From Solobacterium sp. (GTDB lineage: Bacteria; Bacillota_I; Bacilli_A; Erysipelotrichales; Erysipelotrichaceae), in the NCBI GenBank assembly GCA_017536845.1, contig JAFWCP010000299.1, positions 1 to 8,723 on the forward strand: a DNA stretch of 8,723 nucleotides, written 5' to 3'. The notes under the pieces were generated by a model. That model was not told the origin of the DNA. It saw nothing but the letters and a program-made list of their open reading frames with translations, and searched no databases. A program made the translations under genes and the position numbers. Positions 1-7,198 of the stretch are shown in pieces (position 1 is the first letter of the stretch; the number at the start of each line of letters is the position of its first letter).

Positions 1-2101
1 CACAGAAGCCGAAGACCCTGCAGGCAGCCGGATCCGTCTGGGAAACACGTACCGTGCACTCGGCCTTTTTGCCGCTGGAAGATGTGGCAGTGATAATGCA
101 GTCACCCTGGCCGACAGCAGTCACCCTGCCGTTCTGGTCAACCCGGGCAACTCTGTCGTCAGAGGAGCTCCAGGTGATCCGGCGGTCAGAGGCATTGGCC
201 GGTGAGAAGGTTACGGTCAGTGTCCTGGTTTCGTTCGGGCTCAGCTGTATCAGGCCGGCATCAAGTGAAATAGAATCAACCACGACACCGCCAACCGTGA
301 TTTCCGCTGTATAAACATGGGTTTCACCGATTGTGCAGGTCAGCTTTGCCGTGCCGTTTGCCAACGCCGTTACCGTACCGGTTGCGGAAACAGAGACAAT
401 GTCAGGGTTCAGGGATTCATACCTGACATAAGGCTGCAGGGATTCCGGCACAGTGCGCAGATTCCATTCCTGGCTGTCGCCAACGGAAACCGGACTGGTA
501 AGACGGTTGTATGTTACCTTCTCCAGCTTAGGCAGCACATGTACCGTACAGGTGCTGCTCTTGCCGTTGGGAGTGATGATGCGGACGGTCGTTGTGCCTT
601 CACTGACCGGTCTGACCTTGCCTGAAGCATAGGTGCAGACAGATGTATCATCAACTGTTGCATAGGTTCTTGTATCGCTGGCATTGCCCGGTGAGATCGT
701 ATACCCCAGGTTGACAATTTCATTCAGCGTCATGTGGAGTTCTGATTTATCAAAAGCGATGCCCTGAGGGGTTACCCAGTCAGTGGATACTGCCTGGTGT
801 GCCGTCATCTTCATGGAAGAAAGGTCAATTTCGTAGAAGGTGAGATATTTGTCTTCATAGACATACCAGACAGCTTTGTTGTTCTTCACGACAGGCTGGC
901 AGTCCGAAAGCAGGCCGTCGGTGGAAGTGATGCCGCCACTGAGCACGCCTTTGTTATTCAAAAGGCCGTAATAGACCTTGGCGTTGTTGTGCCAGGAGAG
1001 ATTTCTTCTGACCGCTTCATACACGATCAGGAAGCGGTCATTGCCGACCGGAACAAGTTTGGGAACGGAATAGGATGTGCCGCCTTCCTGGGATGATGTC
1101 AGATAACGGGAAGAAACACTCGACAGGTCCTTCGTGACGGCACTGACCCAGATATTGCGGGTGATGTTGCCTTCCTTGCTCTGGTCGGACGCATTGCCGG
1201 CTGCCAGGTAATGGGTTGAGCTGACTGCCAGGCCGCCGACACCGGCGTTGGTGACGCGGTTTGCGTCCTTGCCGGCAACACCGGCAAACTTGATCATGTT
1301 GACGCCTTGACCATATTTGGCACCCGGGAACGTGCTGTCTGTGACCGGCCTTTCATAGCGGTACAGATAGGCAGCTCTGGGATAGGCATCGCCATGGTCA
1401 AGGGTGACCATATAATTCCCGTCAGCCGCGACAAACTGGTTGAAAGAATGCGAGACATAGCCTTTTTCCGTATTGGAAATCTGGTGGATGCTGGCCATGC
1501 GCTGCATCTCCGCGGTATTTACGGTAAAGGTCAGGTTGGTCTGATGCTTCAGTCCGTCGCTATAGGTATACGATTCATGGCCGGTATGCACCATCAGGAC
1601 ATTGCCGGAAAAGGCAGCTGCGCAGCCGCCGATATAGAACGGGCGGGCCGTGTAGCAGTTTGTGATGGCACAGGATTTTGACTTCTTCCAGCTCTTGTCG
1701 TACTTTGTCACCCTGTAGCATTCCACATTGTCGTCTTCCGCCGGATTGTCCTGGCCGCTGATGACGTAATAATAACTGCCGTCCGTGCAGAAGGTGCCGA
1801 AGAACGGCAGTTCACCGTTGATGGTCTTTGTTTCATTCAGGCTGTAACTGCTGTCGTAATACAGGATCCGCAGCTTGTAGGAAGACGTGTCCTGCAATGC
1901 CTCAACGGCCATCCAGCCATTGTCGGTCGGAACCAGGTACGATGTCGTAACTTCCGTCCAGTCGGCGTTATTCAGCATGTAGCTGCCGTTGGCATTATTG
2001 CCGGACAGGCCGGCGTCCAGTGCGTAAACAGGAAAAGATGCAGTGAAAAGACAGGCCAGCACGGTAAACACCAGCGCTGCCGTCTTGAATATCCTTGTCA
2101 T
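1..2101 (-). CDS. Large secreted protein with tandem BIG2 (Ig-like) domains, C-terminus beyond window
   Basis: Reading the minus strand from the ATG at 2101-2099, the frame stays open for 700 codons to the window edge, so the gene is partial at its 3' end. The start is preceded by AGGAGG six bases upstream. Residues 1-27 form a signal peptide: basic MTRIFK, a hydrophobic core, and a VYA cleavage site before LDAG. A VLAC stretch at 15-18 could be a lipobox but lies inside the hydrophobic core, so ordinary cleavage is more likely. Residues 30-445 are rich in Tyr, Trp, Gly and Ser and look all-beta, perhaps a propeller; I recognise no family. Three BIG2-type Ig-like repeats follow, at about 447-524, 525-604 and 605-685, with hallmarks such as ISPGNAS, FSPANASDRRITWSSSD and GRVTAVGQGDCIITATS. 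BIG2 domains are common in surface adhesins and cell-wall enzymes. The protein is probably exported and surface-attached; its target is unknown. Long ORFs in other frames here are shadows. Confidence 0.88.
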   Translation of the reverse strand, partial: MTRIFKTAALVFTVLACLFTASFPVYALDAGLSGNNANGSYMLNNADWTEVTTSYLVPTDNGWMAVEALQDTSSYKLRILYYDSSYSLNETKTINGELPFFGTFCTDGSYYYVISGQDNPAEDDNVECYRVTKYDKSWKKSKSCAITNCYTARPFYIGGCAAAFSGNVLMVHTGHESYTYSDGLKHQTNLTFTVNTAEMQRMASIHQISNTEKGYVSHSFNQFVAADGNYMVTLDHGDAYPRAAYLYRYERPVTDSTFPGAKYGQGVNMIKFAGVAGKDANRVTNAGVGGLAVSSTHYLAAGNASDQSKEGNITRNIWVSAVTKDLSSVSSRYLTSSQEGGTSYSVPKLVPVGNDRFLIVYEAVRRNLSWHNNAKVYYGLLNNKGVLSGGITSTDGLLSDCQPVVKNNKAVWYVYEDKYLTFYEIDLSSMKMTAHQAVSTDWVTPQGIAFDKSELHMTLNEIVNLGYTISPGNASDTRTYATVDDTSVCTYASGKVRPVSEGTTTVRIITPNGKSSTCTVHVLPKLEKVTYNRLTSPVSVGDSQEWNLRTVPESLQPYVRYESLNPDIVSVSATGTVTALANGTAKLTCTIGETHVYTAEITVGGVVVDSISLDAGLIQLSPNETRTLTVTFSPANASDRRITWSSSDDRVARVDQNGRVTAVGQGDCIITATSSSGKKAECTVRVSQTDPAACRVFGFC

Positions 2102-2132
2102 GATACCCCTCCTTATAAATCAATCGACAATC

Positions 2133-2161
2133 ATTATACTCTATTTCACACGAAACAGGAA
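2133..2161 (-). promoter_or_regulatory. Candidate sigma-A promoter of the BIG2 gene
   Basis: On the minus strand a perfect TATAAT (2138-2133) lies about 30 bases before the ATG. The best -35 match is weak (TTCCTG at 2161-2156, 17-base spacer). This -35 sits in the T-rich tail of the preceding terminator, so the two signals are packed against each other. Confidence 0.5.
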
Positions 2162-2183
2162 AAGGTGTGCGTGAGCACACCTT
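2162..2183 (-). terminator. Rho-independent terminator of the cupin-CMD operon
   Basis: A perfect 9-bp inverted repeat, AAGGTGTGC-GTGA-GCACACCTT, starts six bases past the CMD stop codon. In the minus direction it is followed by TTTCCTGTTT, an imperfect T-tract. The position and stem fit an intrinsic terminator for the minus-strand operon; the interrupted T-run suggests it may leak into the BIG2 gene. Confidence 0.75.
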
Positions 2184-2188
2184 GATGT

Positions 2189-2923
2189 TTATTCTGTCAC
2201 TTCCCGGATGCAGGCAAATGCGTTCAGGCTGCGGGGATAGCCGATATAGGGAACCATCTGCTGCACCACCTTGTTCAAAAAGGCTGCATCATTGCCGACA
2301 TTGATGTTGCCCTGGATGTGGCTCTTGAGCTGTGACTCACAGCCGCCCTGGGCAAGCAGGAAGCAGAAGGTGATCATTTCCCGTTCCGGAATGGAGAGCC
2401 CCTTCCTTGTATAGTAGTCACCGAAACAGTTGGAAGCCAGCCAGTAATTGACCGTACCGCCCTTCCAGAATTCCTTCATGCGCTCGCCGAAGATTTCCGT
2501 CTGGGCCGCCGTGCCGGTTGGCTGTCTTGTTTCCTGGGTGTTGGTCAGCCGGCTTTCCCTGCTCTCCTTTATTCCCATTGCCTTGAACACTTCGTTGGTA
2601 CGCATCAGGAACGGGTGCACCCTTGCCATGCCAAGATATGCCGTTCCCTGGTAGACGACTTCCTTGATCTCTTCCGGCTTCAGGCCGAAACTGTTGACGG
2701 CAGCGGGAATCAGCACACCGAACTCATCCACTGCCAGAGCGCCAATGCATGTTGCCAGCGTCGCCAGCATCCGATTGCGGTCGGAAAGGTCGTTGGCATT
2801 GACGACTTCATCATACGCCCAGTTCTCATACCTTACGGCATATTCATAATCCGGATCATTCTCGTTTAACGCATAGCCGGGAAACAGCTTTTCATGGAAT
2901 TCTTTTGCCTTATCCTTATACAT
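2189..2923 (-). CDS. Carboxymuconolactone decarboxylase (CMD/AhpD-like) family protein, tandem CMD domains
   Basis: The frame opens at an ATG at 2929-2927, but GAGGAGG ends one base before that codon and seven bases before the in-frame ATG at 2923-2921. The second ATG is the better start and gives 244 residues (MYKDKAKEF...). The 2929 start would overlap the cupin stop by four bases (ATGA). Numbering from the upstream start, CMD domain 1 spans about 40-117 (DRNRMLATLATCIGALAV, later EEIKEVVYQGTAYLG). CMD domain 2 spans about 178-243 (IPEREMITFCFLLAQGGCES, then QLKSHIQGN). Family members act as decarboxylases, AhpD-type peroxidase partners or other small-molecule enzymes. Neither domain has the AhpD CxxC pair; domain 2 keeps C197, E198 and H204, a more CMD-like site. 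There is no signal peptide, so it is cytoplasmic. The immediately upstream cupin suggests a joint role in metabolism or detoxification of a small carbonyl or aromatic compound, but the substrate cannot be read from the sequence. Confidence 0.88.
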   Translation of the reverse strand: MYKDKAKEFHEKLFPGYALNENDPDYEYAVRYENWAYDEVVNANDLSDRNRMLATLATCIGALAVDEFGVLIPAAVNSFGLKPEEIKEVVYQGTAYLGMARVHPFLMRTNEVFKAMGIKESRESRLTNTQETRQPTGTAAQTEIFGERMKEFWKGGTVNYWLASNCFGDYYTRKGLSIPEREMITFCFLLAQGGCESQLKSHIQGNINVGNDAAFLNKVVQQMVPYIGYPRSLNAFACIREVTE

Positions 2924-2925
2924 TC

Positions 2926-3333
2926 TCATTCCTCCTCAAGGGCATTGTAGTGCTCATCATCCACCGGCTCCAGCCATTCATGCGTACCTGTCGCCAGACG
3001 GGAGATGACCGACAGATGGGCAAACCAGCTGTCTTTTGTCGCGCCGTGCCAGTGTTTGACATCCAGGGGGATGGCAATGACATCGCCCGGCTTCATCTTC
3101 ACCGGCTTTTTCCCCCATTCCTGATACCAGCCTTCGCCGCCTACGCAGACAAGGATCTGCTGGGCACCATGGTGGATATGCCAGTTGTTTCGGCAGCCCG
3201 GTTCAAACGTGACATTGGCGATATCTGTCTGGTCATCCGCTCCTGTCAGTTTTGCATAGTAGCTTCTGCCGATGAAATACTGCTGAACGGGATTCGGCCC
3301 GCCCAGTTCAAACGGAGATACTTCGTGTTTCAT
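2926..3333 (-). CDS. Small metal-binding cupin (manganese hydroxynitrile lyase-like subfamily)
   Basis: This 135-residue single-domain cupin starts at the ATG at 3333-3331, with AGGAGGA eight bases upstream. Cupin motif 1 is G46...WHIHHGAQQ, giving ligands H52, H54 and Q58; motif 2 is PGDVIAIPLDVKHWHGA, giving H94 and a nearby H96. The usual Glu of motif 1 is Gln, the His-His-Gln-His arrangement described for the Granulicella tundricola manganese cupin hydroxynitrile lyase and TM1287-like relatives. The C-terminal EWLEPVDDEHY segment also resembles that group. Length is normal and there is no export signal. The CMD gene follows directly (stop at 2926, likely CMD start at 2923), so the two are co-translated. 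Cupins of this type are often found next to, or fused to, CMD domains. The catalytic activity is not predictable: lyase, dioxygenase and isomerase are all possible. Confidence 0.9.
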   Translation of the reverse strand: MKHEVSPFELGGPNPVQQYFIGRSYYAKLTGADDQTDIANVTFEPGCRNNWHIHHGAQQILVCVGGEGWYQEWGKKPVKMKPGDVIAIPLDVKHWHGATKDSWFAHLSVISRLATGTHEWLEPVDDEHYNALEEE

Positions 3334-3362
3334 GATGATTGTCCTCCTGATTCATTTTTGTC

Positions 3363-3392
3363 ATTATACAGGAAAAAGGAAAAGAATGACAG
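3363..3392 (-). promoter_or_regulatory. Candidate sigma-A promoter of the cupin-CMD operon
   Basis: A perfect TATAAT lies on the minus strand at 3368-3363. Eighteen bases further upstream is CTGTCA (3392-3387), a 4/6 match to TTGACA. The predicted transcript would start near 3356 and have a leader of about 22 bases containing the AGGAGGA site. Confidence 0.55.
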
Positions 3393-3477
3393 CTATGAAG
3401 AAACATGATTGATGCGTATATTGTCTGCTGCATACTCGAAACGCGTGATCTTTGTTTTCTTTCCCGCAGGCAGCTCG

Positions 3478-3483
3478 TATAAT
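3478..3483 (+). promoter_or_regulatory. Possible sigma-A -10 box upstream of the ECF sigma gene
   Basis: There is a perfect TATAAT 68 bases before the sigma start, but no good -35 at the right distance: TTGTTT at 3452-3457 is 20 bases away and TTTTCT at 3455-3460 is a poor match. It could supply basal expression alongside the ECF-type promoter downstream. The 3409-3477 stretch shows no gene. Confidence 0.35.
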
Positions 3484-3501
3484 GATAATTCAATTGTTTT
3501 G

Positions 3502-3534
3502 CTGCAACCATCGGGGGCGTTTTCCTGTCAGTAC
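3502..3534 (+). promoter_or_regulatory. Putative ECF-type autoregulatory promoter of the sigma/anti-sigma operon
   Basis: CTGCAACC (3502-3509), ten bases, then TTTTCCTGTCAGTAC (3520-3534). The same two blocks with identical spacing occur before the C39 gene at 7199-7231. TGCAAC, 17 bases, TGTC resembles ECF promoters of Bacillota (an AAC-containing -35 and a CGTC-like -10, spaced 16-17). Transcription would begin near 3537, giving a short leader that carries the AGGAGG site at 3541-3546. The assignment to this sigma factor is inferred from autoregulation being usual in ECF systems. Confidence 0.65.
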
Positions 3535-3551
3535 GGGCAGAGGAGGAAATC

Positions 3552-4112
3552 ATGGAAGACCTGGAAATCATCGAGCTCTATTTCCGCCGTGATGAATCGG
3601 CCATCACCGAAACAGACCGCAAATACGGCCGCCGCATGAAAAACAATGCCTTTCAGATTGTCAGAGAATATGAAGACGCAAAGGAATGCGTCAACGACAC
3701 CCTGCTGAAGGCATGGACGACAATCCCGCCGGTCAGGCCTGTGATCCTGTTTGCCTATCTCTCGTCCATCCTGCGCACCATTGCCCTCAACCTGTACAAC
3801 CACCGCCATGCCCAGAAGCGCTTCAGCGATACCTATGCCGTATCCCTGGAAGAGCTGGGCGACTGCGTCAGCGGTATTGACAATGTCAGTGCGAAATTTG
3901 ATGAAGTGATGCTGGGCGAAGAAATCTCCGCTTTTCTGAAGAAGCAGCCGGAGCGCAACAGGAAGCTGTTTGTATGCCGCTATTTCTGGTTCGACTCTCT
4001 CAAAGAAGCCGCTTCTGCATGCGGAATGAGTGAATCAGCTGCCAGGACAGCCCTGTTCCGCATGCGTCGTAGCCTGAAGGAATACCTGAAGGAAAGGGGG
4101 TATGACATATGA
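3552..4112 (+). CDS. ECF-type sigma-70 family RNA polymerase sigma factor
   Basis: The 186-residue protein starts at an ATG five bases after AGAGGAGG. Region 2 spans about residues 15-90; EDAKECVNDTLLKAWTTIPP (41-60) matches the region 2.2 core-binding helix, and the basic NHRHAQKR (83-90) lies at its end. Region 4 spans about 122-182, with the helix-turn-helix at about 148-178 (SLKEAASACGMS, AARTALFRMRRSLKEYL). Regions 1 and 3 are absent and the length is typical of the ECF class. It would direct RNA polymerase to a small regulon, held inactive until released by its anti-sigma partner. Its stop overlaps the start of the next gene by four bases (ATGA), so the two are translationally coupled. 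A bipartite motif just upstream, repeated before the C39 gene, suggests it drives its own operon. Confidence 0.93.
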   Translation: MEDLEIIELYFRRDESAITETDRKYGRRMKNNAFQIVREYEDAKECVNDTLLKAWTTIPPVRPVILFAYLSSILRTIALNLYNHRHAQKRFSDTYAVSLEELGDCVSGIDNVSAKFDEVMLGEEISAFLKKQPERNRKLFVCRYFWFDSLKEAASACGMSESAARTALFRMRRSLKEYLKERGYDI

Positions 4113-5269
4113 AGAAAGAATTCCTGAACCAGGCCATCAGCCACATTGACCCGGATCTGATCATGGAAGCAGATGCTGTCCGGCAGTCCCATCCATCCCG
4201 TCCATACCGCAGACCTCTGCTGATCGTTGCTGCGGCCGCCGCGCTTGTCTTAGCGATGATCACTGCCATCAGGATGACACGTCAGCCCCAGGTCATTCAT
4301 ACACCCTCGGTGACCGATGAACCGGTCATTGCCCAACCCGCCACGGAAGAACCCGTCAAAGCTCCGGAAACCCTGCGCCTGTACCGCAGCCCGCATCAGC
4401 CAAACGGCTTTGGCCTGTTTGTCTATGACGAAGAAAGCATTGCCATGAACCTTGCCGTTTCCCCGTATCAGTCTGGGATGGAAGTCAGAGAACTGCCGGT
4501 CTATCACAACGACATGATCCGCTTTGATCAAGACCAGTACGCTGTCAGAACCGTCAAGGGCGATGAAACACTGGATGCACTGCTGGCAGAACAGACAGAG
4601 AGATTCGATGAACAGGTCATTTCCGTCATCGAAGAATCAGGATACCGTGAAGCCCGCCTGGAAAACGGCATTGTCGTTACGGTTTCCACGTCCTTCATCC
4701 GCATCAGTTTCCCGGAAGGCATCTGGCCTGTCCCTGCTGATATGGATCAAGAAAGCATCATCAGTGCCCTTGATCAGCTGTATGAACTGTATTTCAAAAA
4801 CACCGGCATGAAGAATCCTGTGTACGAACTTAACCGTTCCTGCGGCATGGTCACTTCCTATACTCCTCGTGTATATGAAAAGACAGGTGATCTTGATAAA
4901 GACCTTTTTCACCGCTTCTTCTGTGCCCTTGTGGAATCCTATGGCGATACCCTTCTTTCTCCCTCCGGCAGCATCCTCTTCGAACATCTGCCGCAGGATT
5001 ATACGTATCTTGAGGATTACCCGCTGGAAGACATTGACAAAGCCTTTGCCAGCCTGCTGGAACGCAATCCGAACCTGAAGGAAAAGGCGTATGAAATCAT
5101 TGCGGAAGACATGGAATATGATGAATGCGCAGAGTATCTGATTCCTTTCTATGTCTATTATGTCAAAGACAGCCAGGGTCATATTGTCAGGCTGCAGACC
5201 CCGGCGATTGAAGAACAGTACTTCACTTTTGCGGACAACGGCCGCTGGCTGCGGGAAACGCAGTGGTAA
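4109..5269 (+). CDS. Putative membrane anti-sigma factor with large extracytoplasmic domain
   Basis: The 386-residue protein starts in a four-base overlap with the sigma gene, with GGGGG nine bases upstream. Residues 1-35 are a short cytoplasmic tail with LNQAISHIDPDLIMEAD (6-22), a motif I associate with small anti-sigma proteins paired with this sigma type. One hydrophobic segment (about 36-55, PLLIVAAAAALVLAMITAI) spans the membrane. A Pro/Thr/Glu-rich linker follows (about 62-92), then about 290 acidic, Tyr-rich residues predicted outside the cell. There is no HxxxCxxC zinc anti-sigma motif. Known: anti-sigma factors of ECF systems are usually encoded directly downstream in the same operon and bind the sigma through the cytoplasmic end. 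Inferred: the outside part senses an envelope cue or ligand. I do not recognise that domain. It could instead be a secreted effector anchored beside the sigma factor, but position and topology favour anti-sigma. Confidence 0.8.
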   Translation: MKKEFLNQAISHIDPDLIMEADAVRQSHPSRPYRRPLLIVAAAAALVLAMITAIRMTRQPQVIHTPSVTDEPVIAQPATEEPVKAPETLRLYRSPHQPNGFGLFVYDEESIAMNLAVSPYQSGMEVRELPVYHNDMIRFDQDQYAVRTVKGDETLDALLAEQTERFDEQVISVIEESGYREARLENGIVVTVSTSFIRISFPEGIWPVPADMDQESIISALDQLYELYFKNTGMKNPVYELNRSCGMVTSYTPRVYEKTGDLDKDLFHRFFCALVESYGDTLLSPSGSILFEHLPQDYTYLEDYPLEDIDKAFASLLERNPNLKEKAYEIIAEDMEYDECAEYLIPFYVYYVKDSQGHIVRLQTPAIEEQYFTFADNGRWLRETQW

Positions 5270-5290
5270 ACATCTGCGGTCTTTATCAGG

Positions 5291-5331
5291 GTGCTGCAGC
5301 GAGAAGTCCATGGGATGCTGCAGCACTTTTT
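5291..5331 (+). terminator. Rho-independent terminator of the sigma/anti-sigma operon
   Basis: A perfect 10-bp inverted repeat, GTGCTGCAGC (5291-5300) and GCTGCAGCAC (5317-5326), encloses a 16-base loop and is followed directly by TTTTT (5327-5331). It begins 21 bases past the anti-sigma stop codon. Confidence 0.88.
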
Positions 5332-5363
5332 CTGATATCAGGCAAAGGGAAAGAAGCAATACA

Positions 5364-5372
5364 TGGTATAAT
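5364..5372 (+). promoter_or_regulatory. Extended -10 promoter of the AAA-ATPase/nuclease gene
   Basis: TGGTATAAT is a perfect extended -10 (TGnTATAAT). No convincing -35 is visible, which is common for extended -10 promoters. Transcription would start near 5379, just before the GGAGG at 5381-5385, giving a leader of about 15 bases. This makes the gene independent of the sigma operon behind the terminator. Confidence 0.55.
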
Positions 5373-5393
5373 GCAGGAAAGGAGGCAGGCATA

Positions 5394-7142
5394 ATGGCAA
5401 AAGCAATCCCCACCGGCATAAGTTCCTTTCGGGAAATCAGGTCCGGCAATTACTATTACGTTGATAAAACCATGATGATTCATGAACTCCTCTATCCGGC
5501 ACCGAAAAAGGCAGTTCTGATCACCAGGCCGAGGAGGTTCGGCAAATCGCTGAACCTGAGCATGCTGGAATGCTTCCTTGATATCACAAAAAACGGTGAA
5601 AGCATCTTCGACGGACTGAAAATCATGGAATATCATGAAATCTGCAATGCTTACATGCACAGATTCCCTGTCATCCATGTGTCCTTCAAGGATATCCAGG
5701 CAAATACCTCAAAGGCAGATGGCAGCAGTGACGCTTCGGCCCTGAATGCACTGAAGGGCACAATAGGTGAACTTGCAGAACAATACACATTCCTTCTGCA
5801 AAGCGAGCGGCTGAGCGATGACGAGAAAATCGCTTTCCGGCAGATATCAGCCAGAAACCGCGATACAGGCGGAACAAGGTTTCTCATGAGTGAAGATGCT
5901 CTGAAAAATGCCCTGAAAACTCTGACAGACCTTCTGAAAAAGCACTATGGGCAGCCTGCCGTCATCCTGATGGACGAATATGATGTCCCGTTGAACGATG
6001 CTTTTGAAAAGGGCTATTATCCCGAATTCGTCAATATCTATCGTTCAATCCTGAGTTCTGCCCTCAAAGACAATGATTCGCTTGCCTTTGCGGTCATTAC
6101 CGGATGTCTTAAAATCTCGAAAGAATCCATCTTTACCGGCGTGAACAATTTTTACGTCAATGATGTAACCAGCCGGAAAATGAGCGATGCTTTCGGGTTC
6201 AGCGACCAGGAAGTCAAAGACATGCTCGATGAATACGGCCTTGGCCGTCATCACGAACAGGTTCGCAGATTTTATGATGGCTATCGTTTCGGTTCAAGGC
6301 TTGCCTATAATCCATGGTCTGTTATGACCTTTATTGATGACAACATCGGTATCGAAGAAGCCCAACCGCGTTTTTCCTGTGGCTGGATCGGCACTTCCGG
6401 CAATGATATCCTCAGAAAGCTCCTGCTGAAGGCAGAAGGAGATGCCAATGTTGCTTACGACATTGAAGCGCTGAGCCATGGTACATCCATAACCAAAAGA
6501 ATCCTGGAACAGCTGACCTTCGAGAATATGTACAGTACTGCGGATGGAATCTGGACCATCATGCTTCATACCGGATATCTGACCTGTGAAAATCTGATGG
6601 AAGAGGGGAATATGATGCTTCGAATTCCCAATGAAGAAGTACTTCGCTCATTGGATGACCTGGTATCTGAGATTGCCGTACAGCAGACGGAAAAAGGAAG
6701 GTTCCTGCGGCTGTTCTGTGAGGCAGTAGAAAGTTTCCGGCCTCAGGAGATCGAGCGGACACTGAATCTGATTCTCGACAATTCTGTCAGCCTTCGCGAT
6801 ACAGCGACAAAAGCAGTCAAGGAAAACTATTATCACGGAATTATGAATGCGGCTCTGCTGTATCGAAGTGACTGGATTCGCACATCTAATCCTGAAACAG
6901 GAAGCGGCTATTGCGATATTATGGTTGAAAACAGCGCGGAAGACTGGGGCATAGTATTTGAATTGAAATACTCCGGCAATGCCGATGATTTCAACGCCGC
7001 CCTGGATGAGGCTACGCGGCAGATCCTCACCTGCCAATATGCCCGCCGCCTGAAAAAGAAAAGATATCATACAATCCACCTTTATGCGGCTGCCTTCCAT
7101 GGAACGCAATGCCGGGTACGGGAAGTGCACGAACCAGTCTGA
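5394..7142 (+). CDS. AAA-ATPase-like protein with C-terminal PD-(D/E)XK nuclease-like domain
   Basis: The frame is open from 5151, but the start chosen is the ATG at 5394, eight bases after AAAGGAGG. Upstream codons lie inside the anti-sigma gene and its terminator. The 582-residue product has the N-terminal block typical of the PF09820 AAA-ATPase-like family (IPTGISSFREIR..NYYYVDKT), a Walker A variant RPRRFGKS (45-52) and Walker B VILMDEYD (190-197). A later FSCGWIGTSGN segment matches the family's conserved W-TSGN region. The C-terminus carries a PF08011-type PD-(D/E)XK nuclease-like core: D508 in GYCDIMV, then E523-L-K525. The full domain set and length are normal for this family, which is often present in many copies in gut Bacteroidota and Bacillota. 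Its function is not established; links to defence or mobile DNA have been suggested. It has its own promoter and terminator and so is likely an independent insertion between the two putative ECF targets. Confidence 0.9.
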   Translation: MAKAIPTGISSFREIRSGNYYYVDKTMMIHELLYPAPKKAVLITRPRRFGKSLNLSMLECFLDITKNGESIFDGLKIMEYHEICNAYMHRFPVIHVSFKDIQANTSKADGSSDASALNALKGTIGELAEQYTFLLQSERLSDDEKIAFRQISARNRDTGGTRFLMSEDALKNALKTLTDLLKKHYGQPAVILMDEYDVPLNDAFEKGYYPEFVNIYRSILSSALKDNDSLAFAVITGCLKISKESIFTGVNNFYVNDVTSRKMSDAFGFSDQEVKDMLDEYGLGRHHEQVRRFYDGYRFGSRLAYNPWSVMTFIDDNIGIEEAQPRFSCGWIGTSGNDILRKLLLKAEGDANVAYDIEALSHGTSITKRILEQLTFENMYSTADGIWTIMLHTGYLTCENLMEEGNMMLRIPNEEVLRSLDDLVSEIAVQQTEKGRFLRLFCEAVESFRPQEIERTLNLILDNSVSLRDTATKAVKENYYHGIMNAALLYRSDWIRTSNPETGSGYCDIMVENSAEDWGIVFELKYSGNADDFNAALDEATRQILTCQYARRLKKKRYHTIHLYAAAFHGTQCRVREVHEPV

Positions 7143-7154
7143 TCCAGTATCTGC

Positions 7155-7180
7155 AGGCACCTGATCAAGGTGCCTTTTTT
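7155..7180 (+). terminator. Rho-independent terminator of the AAA-ATPase/nuclease gene
   Basis: The inverted repeat GGCACCT (7156-7162) / AGGTGCC (7168-7174) has a 5-base loop and is followed by TTTTTT (7175-7180). The stem starts 13 bases past the stop codon. Confidence 0.88.
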
Positions 7181-7198
7181 CTGCGTTATGCACAGTTC

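Noticed and set aside
1307..1681. Plus-strand frames within 54-1681 (for example 124 codons here)
   Set aside because: They mirror the continuous 700-codon minus-strand BIG2 gene, which has a signal peptide, ribosome binding site and domain repeats.
2905..3408. 167-codon plus-strand frame
   Set aside because: It is antisense to the cupin, whose metal-binding motifs and start signals are clear.
5151..5393. 81-codon N-terminal extension of the AAA-ATPase/nuclease frame
   Set aside because: It lies within the anti-sigma gene, its terminator and the promoter; the strong ribosome binding site and family-typical N-terminus place the start at 5394.
4637..5449. 270-codon open frame on the minus strand
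   Set aside because: It is antisense to the anti-sigma gene and crosses the terminator and the start of the next gene; it shows no domain or convincing ribosome binding site.
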